A stretch of DNA of 64,000 nucleotides from Agrostemma githago (Eukaryota; Streptophyta; Magnoliopsida; Caryophyllales; Caryophyllaceae), in NCBI GenBank assembly GCA_958450325.1, contig OY288243.1:47818878-47882877 (forward strand). Direction: 5' to 3'. This document shows positions 34,160-45,720 of the stretch, in pieces. The position numbers and the translations under genes were made by a program. The number at the start of each line of letters is the position of its first letter. Position 1 is the first letter of the stretch. A model generated the notes under the pieces. That model ran no database searches and had not been told where the DNA came from. It saw only the letters and a list, made by a program, of their open reading frames with translations.

Positions 34160-34900
34160 AACCTTAGACTCAAACCGCCACTAACCAAACAACGATAAAA
34201 CTCGGAAGCGAACAAAACGCAACCCGACCATACTTACCAACAACACAAGCCGAATACGAAGACTGTCTAATAAGTTTAAAAGCAGCCATATCACTAGGAG
34301 TCAAAAACCTTAGAGTCCACGAAGACTCATCCTTATTTGTTAACCAACCCACGGGTAATTGGAGGGTTTATAGCAAAAGCCTAACCCCATACCAAACTAA
34401 AGTAGAAGCAATGCCCAAAAAATTCACCGAAATTGACTTCATACACATACCCCGCGAAGAGAACCATTTCGTTGATACATTATCCAAATTAGCCTCACTA
34501 ATAAACACGCCCGATCACCCCCCCCCCCTCCTCCATGCCTACCTATCTAGAAAGAAGCAAACAACCAGCTTGCATTCATAACCCCGAAACCGACAATGTC
34601 CCCGAAGAACCTTGGTACAAAGCAATCCTAAACTTTAAAACCCACGGGCCATATCCACACGATACTAATGCCAAGAACAAAAGAGCCTTACGAATAGAAG
34701 CCACCCATTGCGTCCTAAATCGAGGGCTACTATATAAACGAACCCCCACAAGGAATCCTCCTTAGATGCATAAACAAAAGCCAATCCGAGAGAGTCATGA
34801 AAGAGGTGCATGACGGAGAGTGCGGACCCCACATGAGTGCACACCTACTAGCCCGAAAATAATGAGACTGAGTTATTACTGGATTACCTTAGAGGCAGAC
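34160..34900 (+). pseudogene. RNase H (archaeal type) and integrase zinc finger of element B, left half
   Basis: From about 34225 one frame reads TTQAEYEDCLISLKAA, then NWRVYSKSLTPYQ and IPREENHFVDTLSKLASL, the pattern of the second (archaeal-type) RNase H of Tat elements. A linker with EEPWYKAILNF follows. The integrase zinc-finger region (CVLNRGLLYKR, then MKEVHDGECGPHMSAHLL) is reached after a one-base insertion near 34747. The frame stops at 34900, where the solo LTR inserted; the rest resumes at 48073. Confidence 0.75.
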
Positions 34901-37259
34901 TGTAACACCCCGTATTTTTAACACCCTTTTAGAAATACATTCTACTTTACGTTATATTTTGTCGTATTTTATAAACTACCAGACCCCCTTCCGTGGGATG
35001 GGTAGAATTTTCATATTTGGTTTTTACAAATTTTCTCAAAAACAGTAACGTGTCATTTTATTTATTTACTTATATTATTTTACTATTATTTATAATAGAT
35101 TTTTCAGCTCAGCTTAAAGACAACTTAAGTCGGCTCTAACTCCTTCACTAATTACAAATTCAGACAATTACAAGACATAAATTTAGCTGTAAGGACCAAG
35201 GGTCACTAGTGATACTCCGTAATAAGTCCGTAGTTCTTACTCATCATTTTAAGACTTTTATCTTATAACTAAACTATTTCCAAGATAAATATTCTTCATA
35301 TTCAAGTACAAATATAAATAAAGTCATTTCTACCTAGATATTGTCTTATTGTAATAGAAAACATTATTATATACCTTATTAAAATATACATTTTCATCCG
35401 TAAGTAGTATGCTTTCTTGAAACAATTCAATTTATGCATAGTAATATGACTAATTAATTAATTACTCGAGACTTACCTATACAATTATACCACCCGTATC
35501 ATAAATTTATTTGGGTTCGTCATCCAAATTTAACCTAAATGTTTTACGGTTTTAAAATTTATTCATCATATCCTCGCAACTGTATTGAAAATCGAATATC
35601 GTACTTCGTACCTCATAGAACCGAGTCAATTATGAAACGATTTACAATCCCGAAATCAAAACCCGCGTGGACCTCCTACGGACTCTACATGTGTCCCATT
35701 TAACTATACTACCCTATTAAATTCAAAATCCCAATTTCTTTTCCTCACCCTTCTCGCCACTTCTCTTCTAATTAATCTTCCCTTTTAGTATTAATCTCCA
35801 TCACTCACACTTAATCTCCTTAACTCCCCCATCTACCTCCCATAAGTTACAACCTTCTTCATCTCCATAAATTAAAATACTTTCAAGTCTTTTTATTCTA
35901 TGCTACAAAGTCGAGACCTTATATTCTTCATAAGATGCTGGTATTGTTCTTTATCTTATAAAACTACTTTCTCAAAATTTCTATATTTAATTAAGTAATC
36001 CTAATCTAACATGCATGTCAATTTTTAGTTAGATTTGAACATAAAACGAATTTGTACTTCGGTTTAATGTAAGTGGTATAATTAAAATTCTTATTTGATT
36101 ATTGGTGGAAATTTTGCCGGCAAGAAGAGACCGAGGAGGGCGGAACGGATCAAGCATCTCGACTCAACCGAAACAACACAAGAATCCGACTATCTTCTAG
36201 ACTAACCCTTTAATTAGGGTGGGTAAATCGTCACCCTTTTCTAAAAACTTTGGTTCTTTTATCAAAATGAATTTTTATTTTTCTTATGGACTTATATGCT
36301 AATATTGATGCATATGATTATTAGGACTTAAGCTTGACTATGTGAGTAATTAATTACATAGTCTAATAATTCACCCTTAGTCCTAATTCATAATTAATTG
36401 CATGCATATGATTTTTATTTGGGTATATGCTAATATGGACATGTTTAATTGCATGCATTTGATTATTTGGGTATATGAATTTTTATTACTTATACTTACA
36501 TTATAATTAAGTCAAATTTTAAGTTATAAAATTTGATTGAGAAAAATGACAAATGATATGAAGAAAGGAAAGGTTCAAGTTTTACAAATTTTATTAAATT
36601 TTTAACCTATTAATTTTTAATTATTTAATTATCTTTGGAGAAGAAAAATTATTATAATAAATTATTAATTTTAGTATAAATTTTGTTTTATGGAAACCTA
36701 CTATTTTAAATATGAAATTTAAATAGTATATAAAAAAATGTGTGTATTTCTAGATATAATTAGAAATTTTATAACTATTATTACTTGATATTGTTATTAT
36801 ACTAACTATGGGTAACATAGAAAATTATTAATTTTATTTTATTAGTGATTCTATTCAACGCTAACATAATTTAATTATAAATTACGAGATCTGACCAACG
36901 ATATCCCAAAGTAACGTAATAATTAAAAGACCTAGCTTATTTTCTCGTGAGTAGGTTAAAATTTTAGGACCTTGGCAATCGTTTAGGCCCGACTCACGAT
37001 ATCGCTAGATTCATCTAAAAGAGTGTTACAAATTTCTTAAAATAAATGTTTTATTATATTTGGACACTTTGAAAAGAAAATTTATTTATGAGACGATTTA
37101 AGTTTTAACGAGTCTAAAATAAAATATCGACTTTGTTAAGATTTGGTCAAAACAGTCAAGTATGTTTAAACTTTGTCATTTTTCAAAAGTCAGGACATAT
37201 TTACTAAATATTATCGTTTAAACATACAGATAAAAGTTTTATTATTAATTCTATGTGAT

Positions 37260-38141
37260 TGTTTTGGTAAAAAATTTACCGGGTCTACGATTTAAGTTGC
37301 GGGTCAAAGCAATCGTCCTATAACTACGGGTCAGTGAAATCGAGATAAAACTAGAGAACGAGGAACAACGAAAGGAAATAACGACACACAAAGTTTGGTG
37401 ACGCGGAAACCCGATGTGGGAAAAACCGCGGGGGGAGTCGGAATCCCGCCAAAGTTTCACTATGAATGGAAAAAGGATGAAGAAGAGAATCCAAATAGGA
37501 ATGTTTTATCTATAGATAATTGCTAGAGTTTTGGTGTTGTGTGCGTTGGAGTTGATGTGCTGGGATCCCTTCTTCCTTCTTCCTCCTCCTCCTTTTATAT
37601 CCGACCTCCCCCTTAGGATTCCCCTCTTTATTGCTCTTTAATGTGGAGCCATCATTGCTTTTTAATGCTCCACGACCGTTATGGCAGTTATGGTCAAATC
37701 CTCAATCCTCTCTTTTATTGCTTAAGATCTTGGTATTTATTCCTCCCTTAGCCGTTGCATCCTCCTTAGCAGTTATATTCTTCTCCTCATTTATCTTTTG
37801 GTCATCAGGAGGGTTTCCTCCTCTGTAGGTGCAACAACTGTTGCTTCCTTCTCTTTATATGGGCTGAGTCCCTTTTCTTGTTCGTTAGGCCTGTTTGATT
37901 TAAGTGGCCCATGGTTTGTTTACTCTTATGTTTTGTTCAACCCGTCATCTTATATTACCCCGGGTTGGCTTGGCTTGACGGTCTTTGACTATTTTTGACT
38001 TCGGTATTTTATTCTTAGATCTTGACTTTCATCTGTAGACCGTGGACCTTTTTGTTATTGACCTTTGACTTATGACCCTTTGACCGTCCACTCGTAGCAT
38101 GCCACGTTGCATTCCGAAAATGCAAGTTTTTGACCCGAACA
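37260..38141 (-). repeat. 3' LTR of the Tat element
   Basis: 882 bp; reads TG...CA on the plus strand (tgttttgg ... ccgaaca). TATAAAAG on the minus strand at 37592-37599. Confidence 0.92.
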
Positions 38142-38155
38142 AATGCCCCCAAATT
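38142..38155 (-). other. Polypurine tract of the Tat element
   Basis: The minus strand reads aaatttgggggcatt up to the LTR start TGTTCGGG. The purine run at the expected place supports it. Confidence 0.7.
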
Positions 38156-38254
38156 TCCGACTAAGCTCATCTTAGGCGGGAATTTCCGTTTGCTTCAGTT
38201 GTAGGCAGTTGGCTATGCTTCAGCTGGCCTTGCTGGTTCTAGGAGAAGGCGTAA

Positions 38255-38781
38255 TCCGTCCCTCTCTCAGAAATTACTCCTGCAGAGAGTGGACCTCTGG
38301 TGGCAGACCTTTCTAAGTCTACCTCTTATTCTGCCCCCAGACTCGTTGATGAGGTTTCTGCTGAAGTGGTGCTCAAATTTCCTGAAGGCTTTGGTAAGTC
38401 TGCAGAGGATATGACTTTCCTGGATCATATGCTACTTCCTGGTCCCAGGTCTGTGCTAGAAAAAAGGTTCTCTGAAGGAGTTGGACTTGGTTCGCAGATT
38501 GTTGGCGGAGGAATCTGGTTGTAGAGAAGAAGTGACTGGATGAGGAATTTCCTGTGGCGCTTGACCTGGATGCTCTTTCTGATGTGGAGGCGGAGGATCT
38601 GATGGAGTCCGTTGATTTCCTTATTGCTGATCAGGAGTCTGATAGGCAAGAGAGTGTCGACCAGGAGGATGTTGCTGATGATCCTGGGAGAGGTTCTGCT
38701 GCTGTTCACCAGAGACCCAGGTTGCTGCAGGAGGATCCGATGCAGTTCCGCCTCCACCAGAGGAGAATGTCCATGCTTTGA
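38255..38781 (+). pseudogene. Antisense extra ORF of the Tat element, C-terminal relic
   Basis: On the strand opposite to gag-pol, between integrase and 3' LTR, one frame (38255-38524) contains SYSAPRLVDEVSAEVVLKF. A second frame (about 38490-38781) reads DLDALSDVEAEDLMESVDFL and a Gln/Arg-rich end (stop at 38779). The two overlap across one frameshift and make a single acidic protein tail of about 170 residues. Extra antisense ORFs at this place are known for Tat-lineage elements. The acidic C-terminus resembles those of PF04195-type ORFs, but the conserved domain is missing, so the family is uncertain. Confidence 0.5.
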
Positions 38782-39645
38782 ACCAAGTTCTGCTGGAGTG
38801 ACGTTACTCCTCCTTTGTTGTACTTTGTTTTCGGCTTGTGAATCCTGCATGGCATGAACTTCCGACTTGTTAGTGTTTGCAAAAAATTCTGTAATGACTT
38901 CGCCTTTGCTCAGGGGAGCGAAGTGTGTTAGTATTTTGTGGCACTTCGTGCCTTAAAAGAAGATCGTAATCGTTTGCTTTTGATCGTGGTTGTTTGCGTT
39001 TGATTGTAATCGTTTGTTGTAGTTTTGTCTAACTACCTTCTGTTGTATGCATGCCTTATGTTTGTATGGTCGACCTTTGATATAGTGGTGGCATGGGGTT
39101 TAGTTCGCCCACTCAGTCGGAGGTGCCACGCTTTGCGTGGGTGCTAAGTGGCGCAGGAGACTGTAATGTCCCGGTTGTAGGCACTTAGTCACAGACGCAC
39201 GCCCTCTGTAGAAATTGTACACTCCACCAGATTAGTCACCAGCACTCAGTTTGAGAAAACTGACAAAAATTTGGCAAAGATAGGGAACACAATATTTGAA
39301 GACATATGTGGAAGCAAAAAATCGAATTTTGAAAATATATGGAGAGAGAAAATTAAATTTCCAAAATGTACGCAATAAGAAAATCAAACCTTAATGCCAA
39401 AGAAAATTGAATTTTGACGACACACGTAAAAAGGAAATCAAAATTTTATCTGATTTAAATATGCGGGAAAAAATTTGAATTTTGCTAAAAGAAAGAAAAG
39501 AAAACAGAAGAATGATAGGAAAATTTAAATACGTGTTTGCGAGGTTTGAAAAGATTAAACCTGGGTTCTGGTGGAGGTGCACCTGGCAGAATAGATGCCA
39601 TGTTTCTGGCGGCAGTGGCCCAGATTGCTGGCGGCTATGGCCCAC
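38782..39645. other. Non-coding 3' region of the Tat element
   Basis: Contains imperfect repeats of 'tcgtttg' (around 38960-39020) and AT-rich sequence. No gene supported. Confidence 0.5.
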
Positions 39646-41229
39646 TCAGAAGAAGTATTTCTTTAGGTGTACGATGTTCCATGGCTTTTGGATGATCTTC
39701 CCCTCCATGGTCATAAGTCGGTAGACTCCGTTCCCAACTACTTTCTCTATTTGATAGGGTCCTTCCCAATTGTAAGCGAACTTTCCTGCTCGTTGGTTCC
39801 TAGTGTTCTGGAAGACTTTTCTGAGGACTAGGTCTCCTTCCTGCAGGATTCTGACTCTGACATTCTTGTTGTAACTTCTGGCGACTGTTTGTCTGTAGGA
39901 GGCCATCCTTATTTGAGCATCGGTTCTGAGCTCATCTATAGTATCCAAGCTGCTTGCCATCTCTACCTGGTTCCTGTCTTCGGTTATGCATCCGTATCTA
40001 TGAGTAGGCACTCTCACCTCTGAAGGGATGACCGCCTCAGCACCAAAGATCAAACTGAAAGGTGTTTGTCCTGTAGCCACCTTGGGTGTAGTTCTGTCAG
40101 ACCACAGCACCAAGGGGAGTTCTTCTGCCCATCTGCCCCTTGCCTCCTCCAGCCTTCTCTTCAGGTTGTCTATCACAATTTTTTTGCTAGACTCCGCCTG
40201 ACCATTAGACTGAGGGTTTCTGGGGGTAGACTTGCTTAGTGTGATGTTCCACCTGGCGCAGTAGGCCTCCATCTTGTTGCCAATAAACTGGGATCCGTTG
40301 TCGCATATGATCTCTAAAGGAATGCCAAACCTGCAGATAATGTTAGGTTTTATGAAGGATATAACCTGCTTCTCAGTCACCTGAGGGAATGCTTCTGCTT
40401 CTATCCACTTGGAGAAGTAGTCAGTCATGGCCAACATAAAAACTTTGTTTCCTGGGGCTCTTGGTAACTTTCCAACAATATCCATCCCCCATTTCATGAA
40501 GGGCCAGGGAGAAATTACTGGGTGCAACGGCTCTGCTGGCTGGTGATTGACCGGTGCATGTCTCTGGCAGGCGTCACATTTCTTAACATATTCCCTCGCG
40601 TCCTTGCGCATTGTTGGCCAATAGTAACCTTGGCGGAGTGCTTTGTTGGATAGACTCTTGCCCCCTGCATGATTTCCACACTCACCACTGTGGAGGTCAT
40701 GCATAACCACCTCTACCTCCTGCTGACTTAGGCACCTCAAGTATGGTCCAGCGACTGATCTTTTGAACATGACACCATCAATGAGGGTGTACCTGGACGC
40801 TTTCATTCTAAAACTCCAGGCTTCCTTCTTGTCTGCTGGTAGGATATCGTTTTGCAGCCATTCTTGGTAGGGTTTTCTCCAGTCTGGGATTCTTTCTTGT
40901 TCTGCTGAGGTGTTGCAGACTCCTGCCTCCTGCAGCCACTGCAATCCCTGGTCTGGTGAATTGTCTTCCTGCCTCAGCATCTGGTGTTCATGTGTGCCTG
41001 TCCAAACTGCTGGCTCCAGTACATGGACAATGGGTATGGTGGAAACTACGCCTGGTTTGAAGGTTGCCCCCAGGGTGGCTAGGGCGTCTGCCTCCACGTT
41101 CTGGTCCCTAGGGACTTGGCTGATTGAGAAGGCTACGAACCTGAGGGAGAGCTCCTTTGCCACTTCAAGGTAAGACACCATCTTGGAGTCCTTAGCTGCA
41201 TACGAACCATTCATGTGATTGACTATTAG
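39646..41229 (-). pseudogene. Integrase segment of the Tat polyprotein
   Basis: Open from after the TAG at 41230-41232 to TGA at 39646-39648; the first Met is at 41214. The start completes the archaeal-type RNase H (MVSYLEVAKELSL, then PRDQNVEADALATLG). The HHCC zinc finger follows (MHDLHSGECGNHAGG, then YVKKCDACQ). Then comes the catalytic core with all three acidic residues: MDIVGK, ICDNGSQF and GQAESSKK. The C-terminal part has GPYQIEKVVGNGVYRL. Integrase would cut the target and join element ends. The segment has no frameshift. Without readthrough of the stop upstream it has no expected translation start of its own. Confidence 0.88.
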
Positions 41230-43014
41230 CTAGGAATCGCTGTAAGCCTCTAGGCGCTTGATTTTGAGGTCTAAAGCCAGCTGGAGACCCAAGATTAGAG
41301 CTTCATATTCTGCCTCGTTGTTTGTTGTTCGAAACTCGCACCGTACTGCTTGGACTATGATATCCCCCTGAGGAGACTTCCGAACTAATCCTACTCCAGA
41401 TCCTCGCATGTTGGAGGCGCCATCTACATTTAACTTCCACACCTGTTCGCCTTTGTCCTCCTCAAGGAGGAGGATGTCTTTCTCTGCCTGTGTCTGCAGA
41501 GCTGGGCTGAAGTCGGATACGAAGTCTGCTAACGCCTGGGATTTTATCGTTGTTCTGGGGACAAATTTCAGGTCGAAGCCGCTCAAGTGTATAGACCACT
41601 TGGCCATTCTCCCTGATAACTCAGGTTTTCTCATAACAGTTTTTAGTGGATAATTTGTTATTACGGAAATAGCATGCGATTCAAAATAAGGTCGAAGCTT
41701 GTAAGATGCTGTAACAAGTGCAAGTACAAGTTTCTCAAGGGATGTGTACCTGGTCTCTGCAGGAAGCAGAGACTTACTAACATAATATACTGGGCATTGT
41801 GCTCCTTCGTGCTCACGTACTAATACCGCGCTGACTGCTACCTCGGTTACTGATAAATACAGGAAGAGTGGTTCTCCAGGTTCTGGTTTTGACAGCAGAG
41901 GTGGAGTGCTGAGGTAGTGCTTCAGGTCGCTGAACGTCTTCTCGTGCTCTGCTGTCCAATCAAACCTTTGGGCCTTCTTCAGGATATCATAGAACAGCCG
42001 ACATCTATCTGAAGACCTGGAGATAAATCTGCTCAGAGCAGCAATTCTTCCAGTCAGCCTTTGCACGTCTCTTGGCTTCTGTGGGGATTCCAGCTGGAGG
42101 ATGGCCTTGATCTGCTTTGTGCTAGCTTCAATTCCCCTCTGGGTCACCATGTACCCCAGAAACTTCCCACATGACACTCCAAATGTGCATTTTGAAGGAT
42201 TTAACTTCATCTTGTATTCCCTCAAGGTGTTGAAGGTATCCTCCAAGTGTGTTGTATGTTGCGAAGCTTGCTTTGACTTGACGACCATGTCGTCAATATA
42301 TACCTCCATAGTGTCCCCAATCTGTCTCCTGAACATCTTGTTGACTAGTCTCTGGTAGGTGGAACCTGCATTCTTCTGACCAAAAGGCATTACATTGTAA
42401 CAATATATACCTCTCTCAGACCTGAAGGCTGTCTTCTCCTGATCTGCTGGATGCATCTTGATCTGGTTGTATCCACTCCATGCATCAAGAAAGGTTTGCA
42501 TCTCGTGGCCTGCTATAGAATCTACCATGGCATCTATATGTGGTAGGGGGAATGGATCTTTCGGGCATGCTTTGTTTAAGTCGGTGAAATCGACGCACAC
42601 CCTCCACTTGCCATTCTTCTTTGGGACCACCACCATGTTAGATAACCACTCTGGGTACTTCACCTCCCTGATTTTTCCAGCAGCCAGCAGACTGTCCACC
42701 TCCTGATTTATGACTTGATTTCTCTCTGGAGCAAACTTCCTTCTCTTCTGCTGGACTGGTTTGTAGCTTGGGTCCACGCTTAGCCTGTGAGTGATAACAC
42801 TCGGATCTATACCTACCATATCATCATGCGACCAAGCAAAACAATCCATGTTAGTTTTTAATAATTCAATGAGGTTTCGGCGGATATTACCCGTGCATTC
42901 TGATCCGATTAACACTTTTCGCACTGGATGTTGCTTGTCCAGGTTGACTTCATCCAACTCCGCCTGAGGTGGCTCTACGTACTCCTGCAGAGGCAGATGA
43001 AGGCTCTGTAATTG
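41230..43014 (-). pseudogene. Reverse transcriptase - RNase H - archaeal RNase H segment of the Tat polyprotein
   Basis: Open between TAG at 43015-43017 and TAG at 41230-41232. RT shows NGKWRVCVDFTDLNKACPKD, then FLDAWSGYNQ (first catalytic Asp) and VYIDDMVVKS (YIDD box). The first RNase H (LFLYLSVTEVAVSAVL, then YTSLEKLVLAL) lacks the usual catalytic Asp at its first strand, as is common in Tat. The second, archaeal-type RNase H (WKLNVDGASNMRGSG, then NEAEYEALILGL, then YSDS) keeps its D, E and D. The TAG falls directly after the third of these residues. Confidence 0.9.
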
Positions 43015-43284
43015 CTATGCTGGGGGGCTCGCCGTCTTCTTAAGGGCTACCCTGTAACAATCCTTGGCCTCTCCTTGGTCTCCGTTGATCTTCTGCACTC
43101 CCCAGGGTGTAGGGAACTTCAGGCACTGGTGGTAGGTGGAGGTGATTGCCTTCATCTCATGAATCCAAGGCCTTCCTAGAATCACGTTGTAGGTGGAGGG
43201 TCCATCAATGACTAGGTACCGTACTTGCTTGTTCACTCCTCCGGCATAGGTAGGAATGGTGATCTCTCCCAGAGAATGCTTGGT
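43015..43284 (-). pseudogene. Protease C-terminal part of the Tat polyprotein
   Basis: Open from after TAG 43285-43287 to TAG 43015-43017, same frame on both sides. It reads QVRYLVIDGPSTYNVILGRP and MKAITSTYHQCLKFPT, the second half of the Tat retropepsin. The stop at its end has the context TAG CAA TTA. Confidence 0.8.
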
Positions 43285-45666
43285 CTAACCACTAAAACCC
43301 ACTAAGGGAACCGCCTTCCTCGTTAGATCCTTCTCGCTAAACCCCATGTTCTGGAGAGTTTCCAGCATGATGAGGTTGACTGAACTCCCTGTGTCCACCA
43401 GAATCTTCTTCATGGTGCAATTTCCTATAGAGAGGGTAATTATTAAGGCGTCATGGTGCATCTCTGGAGTAGCTTCTGCGTCAGTTTCGTCAAAGGTGAC
43501 AGCTGGAAGATCCTTGCAACTGATTCTGCAGGAGTGCTCGGGTCTGTCTCCTCTGGTCTGAGAGGCATGTCTCTTGGCTGCTGAGTAGGTCAGCCCGCAT
43601 AATTCCGATCCTCCTGTTATCACATTGACAATTCTGGTACATATTGGAGGTGGAGAAGGCAATACCTGATCTGCTGCATTTATTCTGCTAGAGTTTCTGA
43701 ACATGAGGTGATCCAGATTCCCCTGATCATACTGGAACTTAACCTCCCTCCTGAGCTGGACGCACTCATCGGTATGGTGTCCAATGTCCTCGTGGAATTC
43801 GCACCTCTTGCTGGCGTCTCTTCGGTCATTGGTGTACTCCTGTTTCCTGGGCCACCTGACTCTGCGCCCTAACTCCCTCAGAGCTTTGAGCACCCCATCA
43901 AGGTTGGTAGAGAACCCATACTCACTTACTTTAGGTGGCAATCCTGGATTGTCCTTCCAGTCTTTCTCCTCAGAAATTTTGCTCACATTCCTGTCATAGG
44001 GTTTTGATCTTTCACCCCTCTTTTCTGCTGGCGCCTTTCTGGTGACATGACCATACGCAGCCCTTCTGGGGCCTGAATCTTCTTCTAGCCTGATGGCTGC
44101 CATCGCCTTGGTCTGCACATCCTCGAATGTGGCACATGGGTACTTTGTGAGGTCTTTGTAGAGGTCTGAATCCTGGTGGAGCCCTTGGCGGAAGGCTTCT
44201 ATGGCGGTGGGCACATCACATCTGAGGATGGTGACTTTCTCCTTGTTGAATCTGTTGAGGAAGTCACGTGTAGATTCTTCGAACTTCTGCACTACCCGAT
44301 ACAAATCACTGGTCTGCTTTTCTGGTTTTCTGCTCCTGGCGAACTGCTGGTTGAAGGCATTGACCAGGTCAGCGAAGGAGGTGATGCTTCGGTTAGGCAG
44401 ACCGACGAACCAATGGAGGGCCGCTCCTGACAGAGTGGAGCCAAACCCTTTGCACATGCAGGCTTCCTTCAGGGGCCCCGTAGCGGTCACCACCATCATC
44501 TTCTGTTTGTACTGGTTGATGTGATCTAGGGGGTCTGCAGTGCCATCATAAAGCGTCATGGTTGGTGGCATGAAGCCCTTGGGTACAGCAACACAGGCTA
44601 GATCGTCGATGAAAGGTGAATCTGCGTAGCTGTCCCTAGCTGATCTCTCCAGGGGGCGTGGCATTCCAGGAATCTTGTTGATCAGGTCCCTCAATTCCTT
44701 CAGTTCCTGGCGTTGCTGATCTGCTGTGCTGATTGTTCCTGCAAAAGGGTTAGAGACAGGAGGAGAAAAGTTGAAAGGAGTACTCCCTGCATAAGGTCCT
44801 CCAGGGTGTTGACTACTAGGAGGAGGAGGTAAAGGTGCTGCTGCTGTCACGGATCTGGGCTGCCACTCTGATGCCTGCTGGTTGAGGGTAGGCATTGTCC
44901 ACATTCCTCCAGAGGGCTGGTTGTTGGATAAGGTGGTCATCTCTGGTGGAGTCACAAATTGCCATCCTGGCGTCTGGTGGACAGGGGTGCCTGCAGAAGA
45001 TAGTGAGTTAGTCTCTCGACTTTCGATGTTGGAGAGAAAGTTACCTACGGTAGGATATCTGTCGGGTGTGGGGCCATAGGTCAAGTAACCCAACCCTTGG
45101 GGTTCAATAACCGGGCTTGGTGGAGCCAATCCTAGCTCCAGTCTGGTGAGCAACTCTGAAGGGACCTCTCTGGTGGTCTTCCTGCCAGCTGCTGATTCCC
45201 TACGGGTGCTGGGTTCTCCCCTAGGCATCAGAGGCAGCATCTCTGGTGACATCTGGAGCGATGCAACTGGAGTCTTGTCTGCTGCCGAGATCCGAGCCTT
45301 GATATCTTGGTTGTCCTTCTGCAGGGTTTCTACTGCTTGGCGCAGAGCATTGATTCCCTGAAGCATGCTTTGCATCAGGTCTGGTGACCCCGCTCCACTG
45401 GAAGCTTCTTCTACGAATCCTCCTGGAGTCAAGGTTCTGGTTGCTACGCTTTCCTTCCTGGCCTTGGAGGAGCTGGTGACCCCAGAGGTTTTAGGTGTCG
45501 GAGGGGGCCTAGACGCCGGCAACGTGGGTTTCACCGCTTGGCTGGTGGGAATACCCAAGGTGAGGGGTGTGAAAACCAGCTCTGCTGATCCTGGGGACAA
45601 CCTTCCTCCAATGGGCTGAGTTGATGCTCCTTGACTGCTGGAGGGACTTCGATCAGATCCGGACAT
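43285..45666 (-). CDS. Gag and protease N-terminal part of the Tat polyprotein
   Basis: Start chosen at ATG 45666 (MSGSDRSP...), 55 bp after the primer site. The open frame continues upstream into the LTR, but those codons are not expected in the transcript. 793 residues. A Pro/Ser-rich N-terminus with a coiled stretch at about 95-125 is followed by the Gag capsid-like domain at about 363-533 (LYDGTADPLDHINQY, then LHWFVGLP and FNRFNKEK-like), a basic linker, and a Tat-type zinc module at 622-635 (CEFHEDIGHHTDEC). The protease active site is ILVDTGSSVNLI (Asp758). The frame ends in TAG within the protease, so this copy would make Gag but not a full protease unless the stop is read through. 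Confidence 0.87.
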   Translation of the reverse strand: MSGSDRSPSSSQGASTQPIGGRLSPGSAELVFTPLTLGIPTSQAVKPTLPASRPPPTPKTSGVTSSSKARKESVATRTLTPGGFVEEASSGAGSPDLMQSMLQGINALRQAVETLQKDNQDIKARISAADKTPVASLQMSPEMLPLMPRGEPSTRRESAAGRKTTREVPSELLTRLELGLAPPSPVIEPQGLGYLTYGPTPDRYPTVGNFLSNIESRETNSLSSAGTPVHQTPGWQFVTPPEMTTLSNNQPSGGMWTMPTLNQQASEWQPRSVTAAAPLPPPPSSQHPGGPYAGSTPFNFSPPVSNPFAGTISTADQQRQELKELRDLINKIPGMPRPLERSARDSYADSPFIDDLACVAVPKGFMPPTMTLYDGTADPLDHINQYKQKMMVVTATGPLKEACMCKGFGSTLSGAALHWFVGLPNRSITSFADLVNAFNQQFARSRKPEKQTSDLYRVVQKFEESTRDFLNRFNKEKVTILRCDVPTAIEAFRQGLHQDSDLYKDLTKYPCATFEDVQTKAMAAIRLEEDSGPRRAAYGHVTRKAPAEKRGERSKPYDRNVSKISEEKDWKDNPGLPPKVSEYGFSTNLDGVLKALRELGRRVRWPRKQEYTNDRRDASKRCEFHEDIGHHTDECVQLRREVKFQYDQGNLDHLMFRNSSRINAADQVLPSPPPICTRIVNVITGGSELCGLTYSAAKRHASQTRGDRPEHSCRISCKDLPAVTFDETDAEATPEMHHDALIITLSIGNCTMKKILVDTGSSVNLIMLETLQNMGFSEKDLTRKAVPLVGFSG

Positions 45667-45720
45667 GGCGACACAAAATTGCTTCACTGTAGGATTTGGC
45701 TTATAGGAAATGATCACTTT

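Noticed and set aside
42101..42706. Plus-strand ORFs opposite the Tat RT
   Set aside because: Shadows of the conserved RT frame.
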